From CAVZCC01 sp963773765 (GTDB lineage Bacteria; Actinomycetota; Acidimicrobiia; Acidimicrobiales; Microtrichaceae): a DNA stretch of 64,000 nucleotides. Below the pieces are notes generated by a model. The model was given only the letters and a program-made list of their open reading frames with translations, was not told the DNA's origin and searched no databases. The stretch's first letter is position 1; each line of letters begins with the position of its first letter. Positions 44,388 to 53,452 of this stretch are shown here, one piece after another. The translations under genes and the position numbers were made by a program. Where the stretch lies: assembly GCA_963773765.1 (NCBI GenBank), contig CAVZCC010000008.1:186001-250000 (forward strand), given 5' to 3'.

Positions 44388-47060
44388 GGGTCGTTGTAGA
44401 GCTGCCGGCCTCGGACGGCGGGACACGGGCGGCCCGGCGGGCCACGCCGAGCGACACCATCCACGCCACGACCAGGCCCGACGGCGGCGACCAGGCCCGG
44501 AGCTGTGCCCAGGGCACGACGGGTTGGTCGACGATGCTCGTCGGGCGCCACGCCGGTGCCGACCCATCCCAGGACCAGGCCGCTCCCCATGCCGACCAGG
44601 ACGGCGACGGCCCCGATGAAGGTGGCCTCGATCCAGATGAGCATCCTGATCTGGCGTCGCTTGCGCGCTCCGACGGCCCGCGAGCATGACCAGCTCGCGC
44701 CGCCGCTCGGCGGTGGACAACGCGAGCGTGCCGGCAAGCCCCATGAAGCCCACGCCGAGCGCTCCGGCCAGCATCGACGCCGATCACCCGCAGGGCGACG
44801 TCGGCGACGGTCAGCCGGAGCTGGGCGTACTGCTCGGGGGTGTCGACCTCGACCTCGTTGAACTGGTCGGCGACGCACGTCGAAGCCCCCGCGTCACGAA
44901 CTCGGGGCGCCACTCCCTGGACTGCAGGTCGACGGCGGCCAGCTCGAACGTGCCGTCGGCCACGATCGACTCGGCCGAGGCGCGGTCGACGACGACTCCG
45001 CCGAAGATCGACGTGTTCGTGAACGTGGCGACGACCGGCAGCTGCAACTCCCGTCCGGACGTCGACCGGACGGTCACGCCGATCGCCCATCCCGACCGCC
45101 AGACGTCTCACGCGGCCCGGTCCGAGACCATCACGCCCGCGCTCGGCCTGTGGAGCATCCGGCCGTCACACCCCAGGTCGGCGACCCGCTCGGCCGATCC
45201 AGCGTCGAGGCCACCGCGCTGGGTCTCACGTCCCGCCCGGACCGGTCACCGATCCCGTCCAGCGACGATGACCTCGGCCACCTCCTGGATCACGCCGGGG
45301 TCCAGGGCAGGAACCGCTCGAGGGCCTCGGTGGAGACGCGCACCAGCCCGCGTCGCTCGACGTACAGGTCGGCCCGGCCGGAGGCACTGCACCAACCGGT
45401 CGATGCGTCTGGCGCGCCGGACGCTCCCACGGTGGCCACCACGGCGACCAGCGCCAGTCCGACCATGAGGGTCGACGCCGCGCCGGCGGTGCGTGGACGG
45501 CTGGCGGCGGGCGTTGCCGACGCCCGAGACGAGCACTCACGACTGGCCCACACCGACCCAGGCAGTCGGCCGGCGACACGACGGCCAACGGCACCACGAT
45601 CCAGCGTGGACAGGAGGGCCACGCCCACGAATCCGACCACCACGCCGACGGCGATCATGGACGCCGGACACGAGGTGCCAACGAGCCCGTCCCCAGGCGG
45701 CGCACCGCGCGGCAGTCGCCGAATCCGAGCGACCGAACAGCCCAGCGGCAGCCGGGGCCCGAGCGGTGCGGTCGGCACCGGCCCGGGTGTCCGACAGCGC
45801 GTCGAGCGGCGTGACGCGACCGGCCCGGAACGCCGGGACCACAGGGCGCCGACGCACGGTGACGATCATGACCGACGACGAGCGCGACCGATCACCATGG
45901 CCCAGGTGACGGCGAACGTCCACGTCCATGCCCGGCCACGCGGACCACTCGGGCTCCGACGTAGGCGAGCACGCACCCGAGGGCACCGCCCACCACCGAC
46001 GCCGCCACGCCCACCAGCGCGGCCTCGGCGAGCACCGTGCGAACGAAGGTGCCGCCGACGGGCACCGACCAGGCGCAGCAGCCCGAGCTCACGAGTCCGC
46101 TGGGCCACGATCACGCTGAGCACGTTGACCACGACCAGGATCGCCACCATCAACGGTGATGCCGGCGTACACGACGGTGGCCAGGCGCACGCCGTCCTCG
46201 ATGGTGCCGACGGTCTGTTGGGTGGCGGCCGAGGCGGAGGTGATCGCGTCGAGACGGACCCCGGAGGGCAGACCCGGACCGGAGGCGGTCGGCCAGCTGC
46301 GTCGGTCGAGGTCCCGGGCAGCGGGACGACGGTGATGCGGTCGACCCGGCCGACGGCATCCAGCAGGGTCGGGCGCTGACGCCGGATCGATCACGACGTG
46401 GGCCGACGCCAGGGCGACGGCGGCCGCGGCGGTCGTCCCGGGCCGGTGGACGGGACGGCGGTCTCCCGGTCGGTGCCTCCGGCACCGCTGCCGAACCCGA
46501 CGCCGGACGCCTCCACGCACACCCGACCACGCGGACGTCGACGGTGCCGACGGGAACCTGGAGCCGACCGACGCCGCCCAGGTCGATGCCGGCCACGGCC
46601 AGGCCGTCGCGGTCGAGCGCCACCTCGGCCGGACCTGACGGTGGCCGACCCTCCAGAACGCGTCCACCGCGCCGGGTCGAACACCGACGACAGCACCACG
46701 CCCTGCAGCAGGCCGGGACGATCGGGCTGGGCCCGCCACCCGACGTCGAAGGCCACGGGCTGGTCGTAGCTGCCCGCTGGCCGACGCCACGCCGGGGACG
46801 GCCCGGACCGCGCCCAGGAGCTCGTTCGTCGAGCGCCGTCGCCGTCGCGAGCCCGTCGTTGTCGGGCGGTGATGACCACGGTGCCTTCGGGCAGGCGCAG
46901 CGCCGGCGTCGTCCTCGGACGGCGCGAGCAGGCGGGTGAGCTGTTCGGAGAACCCGAAGGCGCCGCTGGTGAACGCGACCGCGACGACGACCGTGGCGAA
47001 GACGATCAGGATCCGGCCCGGACGGGCACGGAACTCGCGACGCACGAGCGGCGCTGACAT
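44364..47060 (-). pseudogene. FtsX/MacB-type ABC transporter permease, heavily frameshifted
   Basis: Pieces of one permease of about 880 residues lie in order on the minus strand but in many frames. The start is MSAPLVRREFRARPGRIL with a first helix (FATVVVAVAFTSGAFGF) and periplasmic part. The first FtsX core has MVAILVVVNVLSVIVAQRTRELGLLR, and a second has GFMGLAGTLALSTAERRRELVML and MLIWIEATFIGAVAVLVGMG. The ARRAARVPPSEA motif typical of the end of FtsX domains lies near 44430. The last frame's stop at 44364 is uncertain. No partner ATPase is in the window. Either a decayed gene or, more likely, error-rich assembly. Confidence 0.7.
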
Positions 47061-47150
47061 TGCCGAAGGCTAATGACGGGGCCGACAGCGGGTCATCGGG
47101 GGGCGCGGGCTCGCGCCGGTCGGGACCCGTTGCCCCAATATCGTGAACCC

Positions 47151-47940
47151 ATGCGCCCCCACGCCCGCATCTCCCCACCCCGCCCGCTCACCATCGCCGT
47201 GCTGCTGCTGGCCCTCGTCGGCCTCGGCGCCGCGTGTGGCGGGGACGACGACTCGGCGGCCCCGGCCGAGAAGACCTCCGACGAGCGACCGGAGGAGACC
47301 ACCACGACCGAGGACGACGGCGGCGGCTCCACCGGCATCGCCTCCGGCATCCTGTCGTCCTCCCCGTCCTCCGCCTTCGACACCAGCTCCGTCGCCTCGG
47401 ACGAGGAGGAGTGCCTGGGCGACTTCGTCATCGACGCGCGTGGGAGAGGACGAGGCGCTGGAGATGAGCGAGGCGGACATCTCCACCTACACCACGGCCC
47501 AGATGGAGGCCCTGCAGGCCGGGTTCAACGAGTGCATCTCCGGGGCCTCGGTGGCCGGGGACCTGCTCAGCAGCTTCTACGAGGGGGCAGGTGCCACGGC
47601 GTCACCGTCGCCCGGTGTGGAGGAGTGCGTCGCCGACACCCTGGACGGCCAGACCGGCGACGTGGTGGTCGAGTCGATCCAGATGGCCGAGTCCGACACC
47701 CTCCCGCCGGTCATGCTCGCCACCTTCGACGCCTGCGTCCCCCCGTCCGACGTGGCGCTCATCCTGGAGGCGGCGTTCAGCTCGTCCGGACTGACGCCGG
47801 AGCAGTCCACGTGCATGGCATCCGCCCTGTCCGGCAGCATCACGATCACCCAGCTGGCCGAGCTCGGCGCCAGCGACGCGGGCCTGCCCCCGGACCTGGA
47901 GGCCACCATCACCCAGGCCGCCCAGGGCTGCGGCGCCTGA
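47151..47940 (+). CDS. Cys-containing lipoprotein 1 of a tandem pair (frameshift near 47440)
   Basis: About 263 residues after correction. Signal and lipobox GLGAACG, an acidic and Thr-rich linker (EETTTTEDDGGG), then a helical domain with regularly placed Cys residues (FNECISG, VEECVADTL, FDACVPPS, STCMAS, QGCGA). The N-terminus and the body are in different frames, joined by a one-base indel near 47440. The next gene starts in its stop codon (TGATG), so they are coupled. I do not recognise the family. The sequence is related to the next gene. Confidence 0.75.
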
Positions 47941-48713
47941 TGACCGCCCGGCCGCACCCCAGCATCCTGTCCTCCCGCGGCAGCACGGGCCTCCGGGCCG
48001 GCGTGGGCATCCTCGCCGCCGTCACCGTCCTGGGGCTGGGCGCCACCGGCTGCGGCGGTGACGGGTCGTCGGACACCACCGCGGCCCGGAGCTCCGACGA
48101 ACGGGAGACCACCACCACCGAGGACGACTCCACCGCGGAGCAGATCGGACAGAAGGTCGTTCCCTCCGACTCGATGGACACCGTCGACTCCACGATGCAG
48201 GCCTGCGTGGGAGAGGCCTTCCTGGCCGAGTACGACGAGGCCGACGCCCTGGCACTGGCCGAGACCGCGGACGAGCGACCCGAGGACCTGACCGAGGAGC
48301 AGACGGCGCTCCTGGCCGACAGCCTCGACGACTGCATCCCCGGATCGGCCTTCGCCGAGGCCTACATCGGCGTGTTCTACGAGGAGGCCGGCCTGGGCGA
48401 CCCGGACCAGGCCGCCACGGACTGCCTGGGCCGGGCGGTCGACGGCACGGTCGGGCAGGTCGCGACGTCACTGAACGACAGCGGGGAGGTCCCCGCCGAG
48501 TTCCTGACCGCCCTCGACACCTGCCTGCCGCCGGAGGTGCTCGCCGGGCTGCTGGTGGCCGGCTTCACCCAGGAGGGTGTGACCGAGTCCCAGGCGCGGT
48601 GCATCGCGGACCTGGCCGCGGGCCAGGTCACCCTCAGCCAGGTCATCACCCAGGAAGAGGCGGCCCTGGAGCCGATCCTCCAGCAGGGCCTGCTGGCCTG
48701 CCCGGCCGGCTGA
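47940..48713 (+). CDS. Cys-containing lipoprotein 2 of a tandem pair
   Basis: At 257 residues and intact, it has a signal with lipobox LGATGCGG and the same linker style as the preceding gene (DERETTTTEDD). The body has Cys at matching places (MQACVGEAF, DDCIPGSAF, TDCLGRAVDGTVGQV, LDTCLPPEVL, ARCIADLAAGQVT, LLACPAG) and matching phrases such as TSLNDSGEVPAEFLTALD against the preceding gene's MAESDTLPPVMLATFDA. The pair therefore arose by duplication. Function is unknown. It converges on ilvN. Confidence 0.78.
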   Translation: MTARPHPSILSSRGSTGLRAGVGILAAVTVLGLGATGCGGDGSSDTTAARSSDERETTTTEDDSTAEQIGQKVVPSDSMDTVDSTMQACVGEAFLAEYDEADALALAETADERPEDLTEEQTALLADSLDDCIPGSAFAEAYIGVFYEEAGLGDPDQAATDCLGRAVDGTVGQVATSLNDSGEVPAEFLTALDTCLPPEVLAGLLVAGFTQEGVTESQARCIADLAAGQVTLSQVITQEEAALEPILQQGLLACPAG

Positions 48714-48737
48714 GCCCACCCGCCGGGCCGGGGACGG

Positions 48738-49277
48738 TCAGCCGGCGGAACGGAGGCCGGGACGCGACGTGCGCTCCAGCCGGGGCAGCGCCACCCGACC
48801 GGTGCGCTGCAGGTCGATGATCCCGAACGGGCGCAGCAGCTCCTCCAGGTCGTCCAGCCGGCTGGGCTGTTCGTCCAGGGACACGGTGAGCTCGTCGTGG
48901 CCGACGTCCAGGACCTGGCCACCGAAGATGTCCAGCAGCTCGATGACCTGGCTGCGGTGCTCGGCCGTGGCCCGCACGGTGATGAGCGTGAGCTCCCGCT
49001 CCACGGAGTCCCGCGGATCCAGCTCGCTGATCTTGATGACGTTGATCAGCTTGTTCAGCTGCTTGACGATCTGCTCCAGCGGGGCGGACTCCACGTCCAC
49101 CACCACGGTGATCCGGGAGAAGCGGTCGTCGTGGGTGGGGGCCACGGCCAGGGAGTAGATGTTGTAGCCCCGGCGGGCGAAGAGGCTGGCCACGCGTGCC
49201 AGCACGCCGGCCTTGTTCTCCACCAGCACGGACAGGACGTGGTGCTTGGGTGTGGGTGCGGCATGGGGCATGGTCAT
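48738..49277 (-). CDS. ilvN: Acetolactate synthase small (regulatory) subunit
   Basis: The 179-residue protein has an N-terminal ACT domain HVLSVLVENKAGVLARVASL with the valine-binding loop region ARRGYNIYSLAVAPT, a second half DPRDSVERELTLITVRA, and a C-terminal domain with VSLDEQPSRLDDLEELLRPF. IlvN makes the synthase sensitive to valine and boosts activity. ATG 49277 (MTMPHAAP) overlaps the ilvB stop at 49274 by four bases, so translation is coupled to ilvB. Length is normal. Confidence 0.95.
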   Translation of the reverse strand: MTMPHAAPTPKHHVLSVLVENKAGVLARVASLFARRGYNIYSLAVAPTHDDRFSRITVVVDVESAPLEQIVKQLNKLINVIKISELDPRDSVERELTLITVRATAEHRSQVIELLDIFGGQVLDVGHDELTVSLDEQPSRLDDLEELLRPFGIIDLQRTGRVALPRLERTSRPGLRSAG

Positions 49278-51034
49278 CGTCCACCCTCCCCCAGGAACGG
49301 GTCGACGACGATCTCGTCGTTGCTCAGGCCGGCGGGGACCATCGGGTACACCTTCTCGGAGGAGTCGGTGCGGAACTCGAGCACGACGGGCCGGTCGTCG
49401 ATCTCGTTGGCCTTGTCGATGGCCGGGCCGACCTCCTCCGGGGACTCCACCCGCATGGCCACGCAGCCCATCGCCTCGGCCCACTTGACGTAGTCGGGCA
49501 GGTCGGGCGACAGGTACACCTCCGAGTAGCGCTCCTCGTAGAACATCTCCTGCCACTGGCGCACCATGCCCAGGTAGGCGTTGTTGAGGATGGCGACCTT
49601 GACCGGGATGCGCTCCGTCGAGGCCGTCACCAGCTCCTGGGCCGTCATCTGGAAGCAGCCGTCGCCGTCCACGGCCCAGACCATGCGGTCCGGCCGGCCG
49701 ACCTTGGCCCCGATGGCGGCAGGGACGCTGAACCCCATGGTGCCCAGGCCACCGGAGTTCACCCAGGTGTAGGGGTGGTTGAACTTCCAGTACTGGCTGG
49801 TCCACATCTGGTGCTGGCCCACCCCCGAGGCGACGATGCAGTCCTCCGGGGCCCGGCTCCGCAGCTCCTCCAGCACGAACTGGGGCTTGAGCAGCTCACC
49901 CGGCTCGGACTGCTCGTAGACCAGCGGGTACTTCTCCTGCCATCCCGAGATGGTCTGGTTCCATGACGAGCGGTCGGGCTGCGCATCGGCGACCGGGCCA
50001 CCGGCCAGGTCCCGCACGGCACGGACCAGCTCCTCGATGACCAACCGGCAGTCCCCCACGATCGGCACATCGGGACGGCGGACCTTGCCCAGCTCGGCCG
50101 GGTCGATGTCCACGTGGATGACCTTGGCCCCCGGGGCGAAGGCGTCCACCTTGCCGGTGACCCGGTCGTCGAACCGGCTCCCCAGGGCGATCAGCAGGTC
50201 CGAGTGCTGCATGGCGGTGACCGCGGTGTAGGTGCCGTGCATGCCGGGCATGCCCAGGCACAACGGGTGGTCGTCGGGGAACGCGCCCCGTGCCATGAGG
50301 GTGGTGACGACCCGGATGTCGGTGAGCTCGGCCAGTTCCCGCAGCGCCTCCGCGGCCCGGGCCTTGAGGATGCCTCCGCCGGCGTAGATCACCGGCCGCT
50401 CCGCGGCCAGGATCAGCTGGGCCGCCTCCTTGATCTTGCGGGGGTGGCCCTTGGTGGTGGGCTTGTAGCCCGGCAGGCTGGAGGACACCTCACCGTCGGT
50501 GGGCCAGTACCAGTCCATGGCGGAGGCAGGGTTCTTGGGGTCGACGATGTCCTTGGGGATGTCCACCAGCACCGGGCCCGGGCGCCCGGTGGTGGCGATG
50601 TGGAAGGCCTGGCGGATGGCCAGCGGGATGTCCTCGGCGCGGGTGACCAACTCGTTGTGCTTGGTGACCGACCGGGTGATGCCGACCGTGTCGCACTCCT
50701 GGAAGGCGTCGGTGCCGATGGCCGGCGTGGCCACCTGGCCGGTGATGACCACCATGGGCACCGAGTCCATGTAGGCGTCGCACAGCGGCGTGACGATGTT
50801 GGTGGCGGCCGGGCCGGAGGTCACCATGGCCACACCGGGGCGGCCGGTGGCGTGGGCGAACCCCTCCGCCATGTGGCCGGCGCCCTGCTCGTGGCGCACC
50901 AGGATGTGGCGGATCGGGCTGTCGATGATCGGGTCGTAGACGGGGAGGATGGCCCCGCCGGGCAGCCCGAAGATCACCTCCACGCCCTCCAGCTCGAGGG
51001 ACTTGATCAGGGCTTCGCCACCGTTGGTGTTCAT
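49274..51034 (-). CDS. ilvB: Acetolactate synthase large subunit
   Basis: The 586-residue ThDP-dependent enzyme joins two pyruvates, or pyruvate and ketobutyrate. The catalytic glutamate is in ILVRHEQGAGHMAEGFA, the FAD region is VTTLMARGAFPDDH, and the ThDP-binding motif is VDGDGCFQMTAQELVTAS followed by NNAYLGMVRQWQ. It is intact and of normal length. ATG 51034. A 166-base leader with an 11-residue peptide rich in Leu and Val, and a terminator-like hairpin, precede it. It forms ilvBN with ilvN; ilvC is elsewhere. Confidence 0.96.
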   Translation of the reverse strand: MNTNGGEALIKSLELEGVEVIFGLPGGAILPVYDPIIDSPIRHILVRHEQGAGHMAEGFAHATGRPGVAMVTSGPAATNIVTPLCDAYMDSVPMVVITGQVATPAIGTDAFQECDTVGITRSVTKHNELVTRAEDIPLAIRQAFHIATTGRPGPVLVDIPKDIVDPKNPASAMDWYWPTDGEVSSSLPGYKPTTKGHPRKIKEAAQLILAAERPVIYAGGGILKARAAEALRELAELTDIRVVTTLMARGAFPDDHPLCLGMPGMHGTYTAVTAMQHSDLLIALGSRFDDRVTGKVDAFAPGAKVIHVDIDPAELGKVRRPDVPIVGDCRLVIEELVRAVRDLAGGPVADAQPDRSSWNQTISGWQEKYPLVYEQSEPGELLKPQFVLEELRSRAPEDCIVASGVGQHQMWTSQYWKFNHPYTWVNSGGLGTMGFSVPAAIGAKVGRPDRMVWAVDGDGCFQMTAQELVTASTERIPVKVAILNNAYLGMVRQWQEMFYEERYSEVYLSPDLPDYVKWAEAMGCVAMRVESPEEVGPAIDKANEIDDRPVVLEFRTDSSEKVYPMVPAGLSNDEIVVDPFLGEGGR

Positions 51035-51130
51035 CGTGCTGGTCCTTCGCGATGTCCTGGTTCCAGTGCCCCGGGGGGCGGTTGCGGGTGGGCTGGCGAC
51101 CGGTCACCCGGGAGCCGTGCACCACACCGG

Positions 51131-51164
51131 AAAACCGGAACGACCTCCCGTTGGGGAGGTCGTT
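51131..51164 (-). terminator. Terminator hairpin in the ilvB leader (attenuator)
   Basis: On the minus strand, AACGACCTCCC (51154-51164) pairs with GGGAGGTCGTT (51139-51149) over 11 bp with loop CAAC, followed by CCGGTTTT. It begins 37 bases after the leader peptide stop and about 100 bases before ilvB, as in classical amino acid attenuators. Confidence 0.75.
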
Positions 51165-51200
51165 GGCGCACACGCGGGCTGTCGGTCCGGGTCGTGCGCC

Positions 51201-51236
51201 TCAGGCGACTACGAGGAGGACGTTCAGCTCACGCAT
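51201..51236 (-). CDS. ilvB leader peptide MRELNVLLVVA
   Basis: A 12-codon open frame on the minus strand encodes MRELNVLLVVA, six of eleven residues being Leu or Val, the end products of this pathway. It lies 166 bases before ilvB and before a strong hairpin, so ribosome stalling at scarce Leu- or Val-tRNA would control read-through into ilvBN. The ATG is 7 bases after a -10-like CAGACT, so the mRNA is probably leaderless at this peptide. It is too short for standard gene finders. Confidence 0.8.
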   Translation of the reverse strand: MRELNVLLVVA

Positions 51237-51243
51237 GGGACCC

Positions 51244-51273
51244 AGTCTGCCGCGTCGGGCGGCCGGATGACAA
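51244..51273 (-). promoter_or_regulatory. ilvBN promoter
   Basis: On the minus strand TTGTCA (51268-51273) as -35 and CAGACT (51244-51249) as -10 are separated by 18 bases. Initiation about 7 bases on would fall at the ATG of the leader peptide, giving a leaderless leader transcript. Confidence 0.55.
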
Positions 51274-51324
51274 CCGCCAATGCGCGGGCGGAGCCGGGCC
51301 CGACCCCCGAAATCCCCCGGCCCC

Positions 51325-51832
51325 TCACCGGTCCTCACCGAGGACCCGGGCGGCCAGCAGCGCGACGGAGTCGGGCACGAACGGGTCCCGGTCCAGTCGG
51401 AGGCGGAGCTCGTCGAGGTCCACGAACAGGGCCTCGGCCACCTCACCGTCCGGGAAGCTGATGGGGCCGTCCCAGACGGTGGTCCACATCCGGGCCACCT
51501 CGGACACGTCGCCGTCCTCGTAGCGGCCGTCCCCCAACGGCACCAGCTCTGAGCCGCTGATGCCCACCTCCTCGGCCAGTTCCCGACGGGCGGCGACGGC
51601 CCCACTCCTCGCCGGTTCCCACCACCCCGCCGCAGGCCAGGTCCCAGCGCCCCGGCCACATGTCCTTGGCGTCGGACCGGCGGTGGACCAGCACCTGGCC
51701 GGCCCCGTTGCGGACCACCACGAAGGTGCACCGGTGCCGGAGCCGTCGGGCCCGCATCTCCGCCCGGGTGACGGTGGCCACCACCTCGTCGTGGTCGTCG
51801 ACCACATCGACCAGCTCCGTTCCCGGATCCAC
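51325..51832 (-). CDS. Nudix hydrolase (one extra G near 51605)
   Basis: The protein of about 169 residues starts at GTG 51832 (VDPGTELVDVVDDHDEV) and has the Nudix fold: RHRCTFVVVRNGAGQVLVHR, then the Nudix box. As written, the box is broken by a frameshift in a GGGG run near 51605; removing one G yields GVVGTGEEWAVAARRELAEE, which fits G-x5-E-x7-RE-x2-EE exactly. SDAKDMWPGRWDLACGG resembles the IDI-like/YfcD group of phosphohydrolases. The start of the downstream ilvB leader lies 89 bases from its stop. Substrate not assigned. Confidence 0.85.
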
Positions 51833-51916
51833 CGACCATGTCCCGAGTCTGGCCCGACGGACCCGGCCCGGGCACGCGCCTTGCCCCGGCCCCGTCGATG
51901 CCGTAACCCATGGGCC

Positions 51917-52435
51917 GTGATCGTCGGCGTGTACCCCGGGAGCTTCGACCCGCTCACGATCGCCCACCTCGCGGTGGCCGAGATCGCGGTGGACCACCTG
52001 GGCCTGGACCGGCTGGACCTGGCCATCTCCCGGTTCGCGCTCGGCAAGGAGCACCTGGACGACGACACCGTGCCGGACCGGGTGGCCGCCATCGAACGGG
52101 CGTCCGAGACACGGCCCTGGCTGGGCGTCGTGGTGGTCCACACCCGCCTGATCGCGGACATCTCCCGCGGCTACGACGCGGTGGTCATGGGCGCGGACAA
52201 GTGGGCCCAGGTCACCGATCCGGTGTGGTACGGCGGCGACGCCGCGGCCCGGGACGCGGCGCTGGCCGCCCTGCCCCGGCTGGCCGTCGCACCCCGGGGC
52301 GAGCTCCCGGTGCCACCGGAGCTGGTGCTCCCGGTCCCTGCGCACCTGTCGGAGGTGTCGGCCTCCGGCGTGCGGGCCGGTCGTCATGACTGGGCCGCTC
52401 CGGAGGCACGGCGGCCGCCGGAGGAGTCGGCATGA
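51917..52435 (+). CDS. Cytidylyltransferase-like nucleotidyltransferase
   Basis: At 172 residues from GTG 51917, it begins VIVGVYPGSFDPLTIAHLAV, the nucleotide-binding motif of the CoaD/NadD superfamily, with the (T/H)xxH-type signature TIAH. MGADKWAQVTDPVWYGG in the middle recalls NadD. The carboxy-terminal SASGVRAG corresponds to the ISSTxIR motif of that superfamily. It is neither a clear CoaD nor NadD, so substrate is open. The stop overlaps the ATG of the next small frame. Confidence 0.8.
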   Translation: MIVGVYPGSFDPLTIAHLAVAEIAVDHLGLDRLDLAISRFALGKEHLDDDTVPDRVAAIERASETRPWLGVVVVHTRLIADISRGYDAVVMGADKWAQVTDPVWYGGDAAARDAALAALPRLAVAPRGELPVPPELVLPVPAHLSEVSASGVRAGRHDWAAPEARRPPEESA

Positions 52436-52551
52436 ACGGCGGGCTGGCGGCCGCGGCCGCGCTCAGCGTCCTGGCCGTGGCCGGTGCCCGTGAGTTCATC
52501 CGGTGGCGCGGTCGCCGGTGGCGGGGCCGTGGGCCCCGGGGCGACCGGTAG
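52432..52551 (+). CDS. Small 39-residue membrane-like peptide
   Basis: ATG 52432 overlaps the preceding gene's stop by four bases (ATGA) and the frame runs 39 codons to TAG at 52549. It encodes an Ala/Leu/Val-rich segment of about 15 residues, then an Arg/Gly/Trp-rich basic tail (FIRWRGRRWRGRG). Codon third positions are nearly all G or C. It may be a small membrane protein, or a chance frame in GC-rich DNA; the stop codon is only one base from that of the opposing gene. Confidence 0.4.
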   Translation: MNGGLAAAAALSVLAVAGAREFIRWRGRRWRGRGPRGDR

Positions 52552-52552
52552 C

Positions 52553-53452
52553 TCAGCGGGGCCCGGGGGCCGGCACGGTCTCCACCCGGACGACGTCGGC
52601 GTCGACGCGGTCGATCACCGTGTCCTCCAGGCACCCGCTCAGGCGCCGACGCCCGATCGGTCCCACACCGGGCGCGACGACCAGCTCCACCCGGTCGGAG
52701 CCACCGCCGTCGACGTCCACCAGCTCCACGTCGCCGGGGATCTGCGAACGGCAGCTGATCCACAGCGCGATCGCCAGCTCTGCCGACGGGTAGGAGCCAC
52801 TGCGGTGCGACACCTCCAGGCCGACCCGTGTCACGGCGTCGGTCCGGGTGGGCTCGACCCTGGCCATCGTCAACGCCCGGAGGGCGACCACGGTCGCTGC
52901 GACCAGGACCACGGCGACCACCGCGGCGACGGGGGTCCAACGCCGACGTGACCGGGTCGGGGCGGCACGCTCCGCGGTCGCCCGGCCCCGGACGGGTGGC
53001 CCGAGCGGCGTGTCCGGGGCGAGCAGCAGTGCGATGCGCCGGTCGACGGTCGGACCCGCCAGCAACCCGGCGGTCCGTTCGATCACGAATGCCGCCGCGG
53101 ACAGGAGCACGCCGGCTCCCAGGAGGACGGGGATGAACACCGAGAGGCGGTCCTGGCGCAGCCAGTCGAAGTGGCGGCGGGCGTGGAGGCGGTTCTCCTC
53201 GGCCGTCGCTGCCGCGATGTCCTCCGCTCCCGATGCCGAGAGCCCGTCGATCCGCTGCTCGATGCGACGCAGCGACCCGAGCACGAGGGAGGTGCTGAGC
53301 ATCACCAGCGAGGCGAGCAGGAACACACCCGAGATCAGCGCCCGGTTCCACTCCCAGCGGTAGAGGTAGACGAACAGGTAGACCGACGACACCACCAGGA
53401 CGACCACGGCCAGGGTCCGGAGCAGGATCCGGGACACCCCCGCCGGCGTCAC
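52553..53452 (-). CDS. Membrane protein with 4 predicted helices, coupled to the PEP-utilising enzyme
   Basis: The 299-residue protein has two N-terminal helices (LAVVVLVVSSVYLFVYLY and a second at about 40-58), a charged cytosolic section (RRIEQRIDGLSASGAEDIAA), a third helix near 110-125 and a fourth about 175-195, then an extracytoplasmic C-terminal domain with Cys-containing ISCRSQIPGDVELVDV. Not recognised. GTG 53452 overlaps the stop of the upstream gene at 53449 (GTGA), so they are translationally coupled. Confidence 0.72.
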   Translation of the reverse strand: MTPAGVSRILLRTLAVVVLVVSSVYLFVYLYRWEWNRALISGVFLLASLVMLSTSLVLGSLRRIEQRIDGLSASGAEDIAAATAEENRLHARRHFDWLRQDRLSVFIPVLLGAGVLLSAAAFVIERTAGLLAGPTVDRRIALLLAPDTPLGPPVRGRATAERAAPTRSRRRWTPVAAVVAVVLVAATVVALRALTMARVEPTRTDAVTRVGLEVSHRSGSYPSAELAIALWISCRSQIPGDVELVDVDGGGSDRVELVVAPGVGPIGRRRLSGCLEDTVIDRVDADVVRVETVPAPGPR

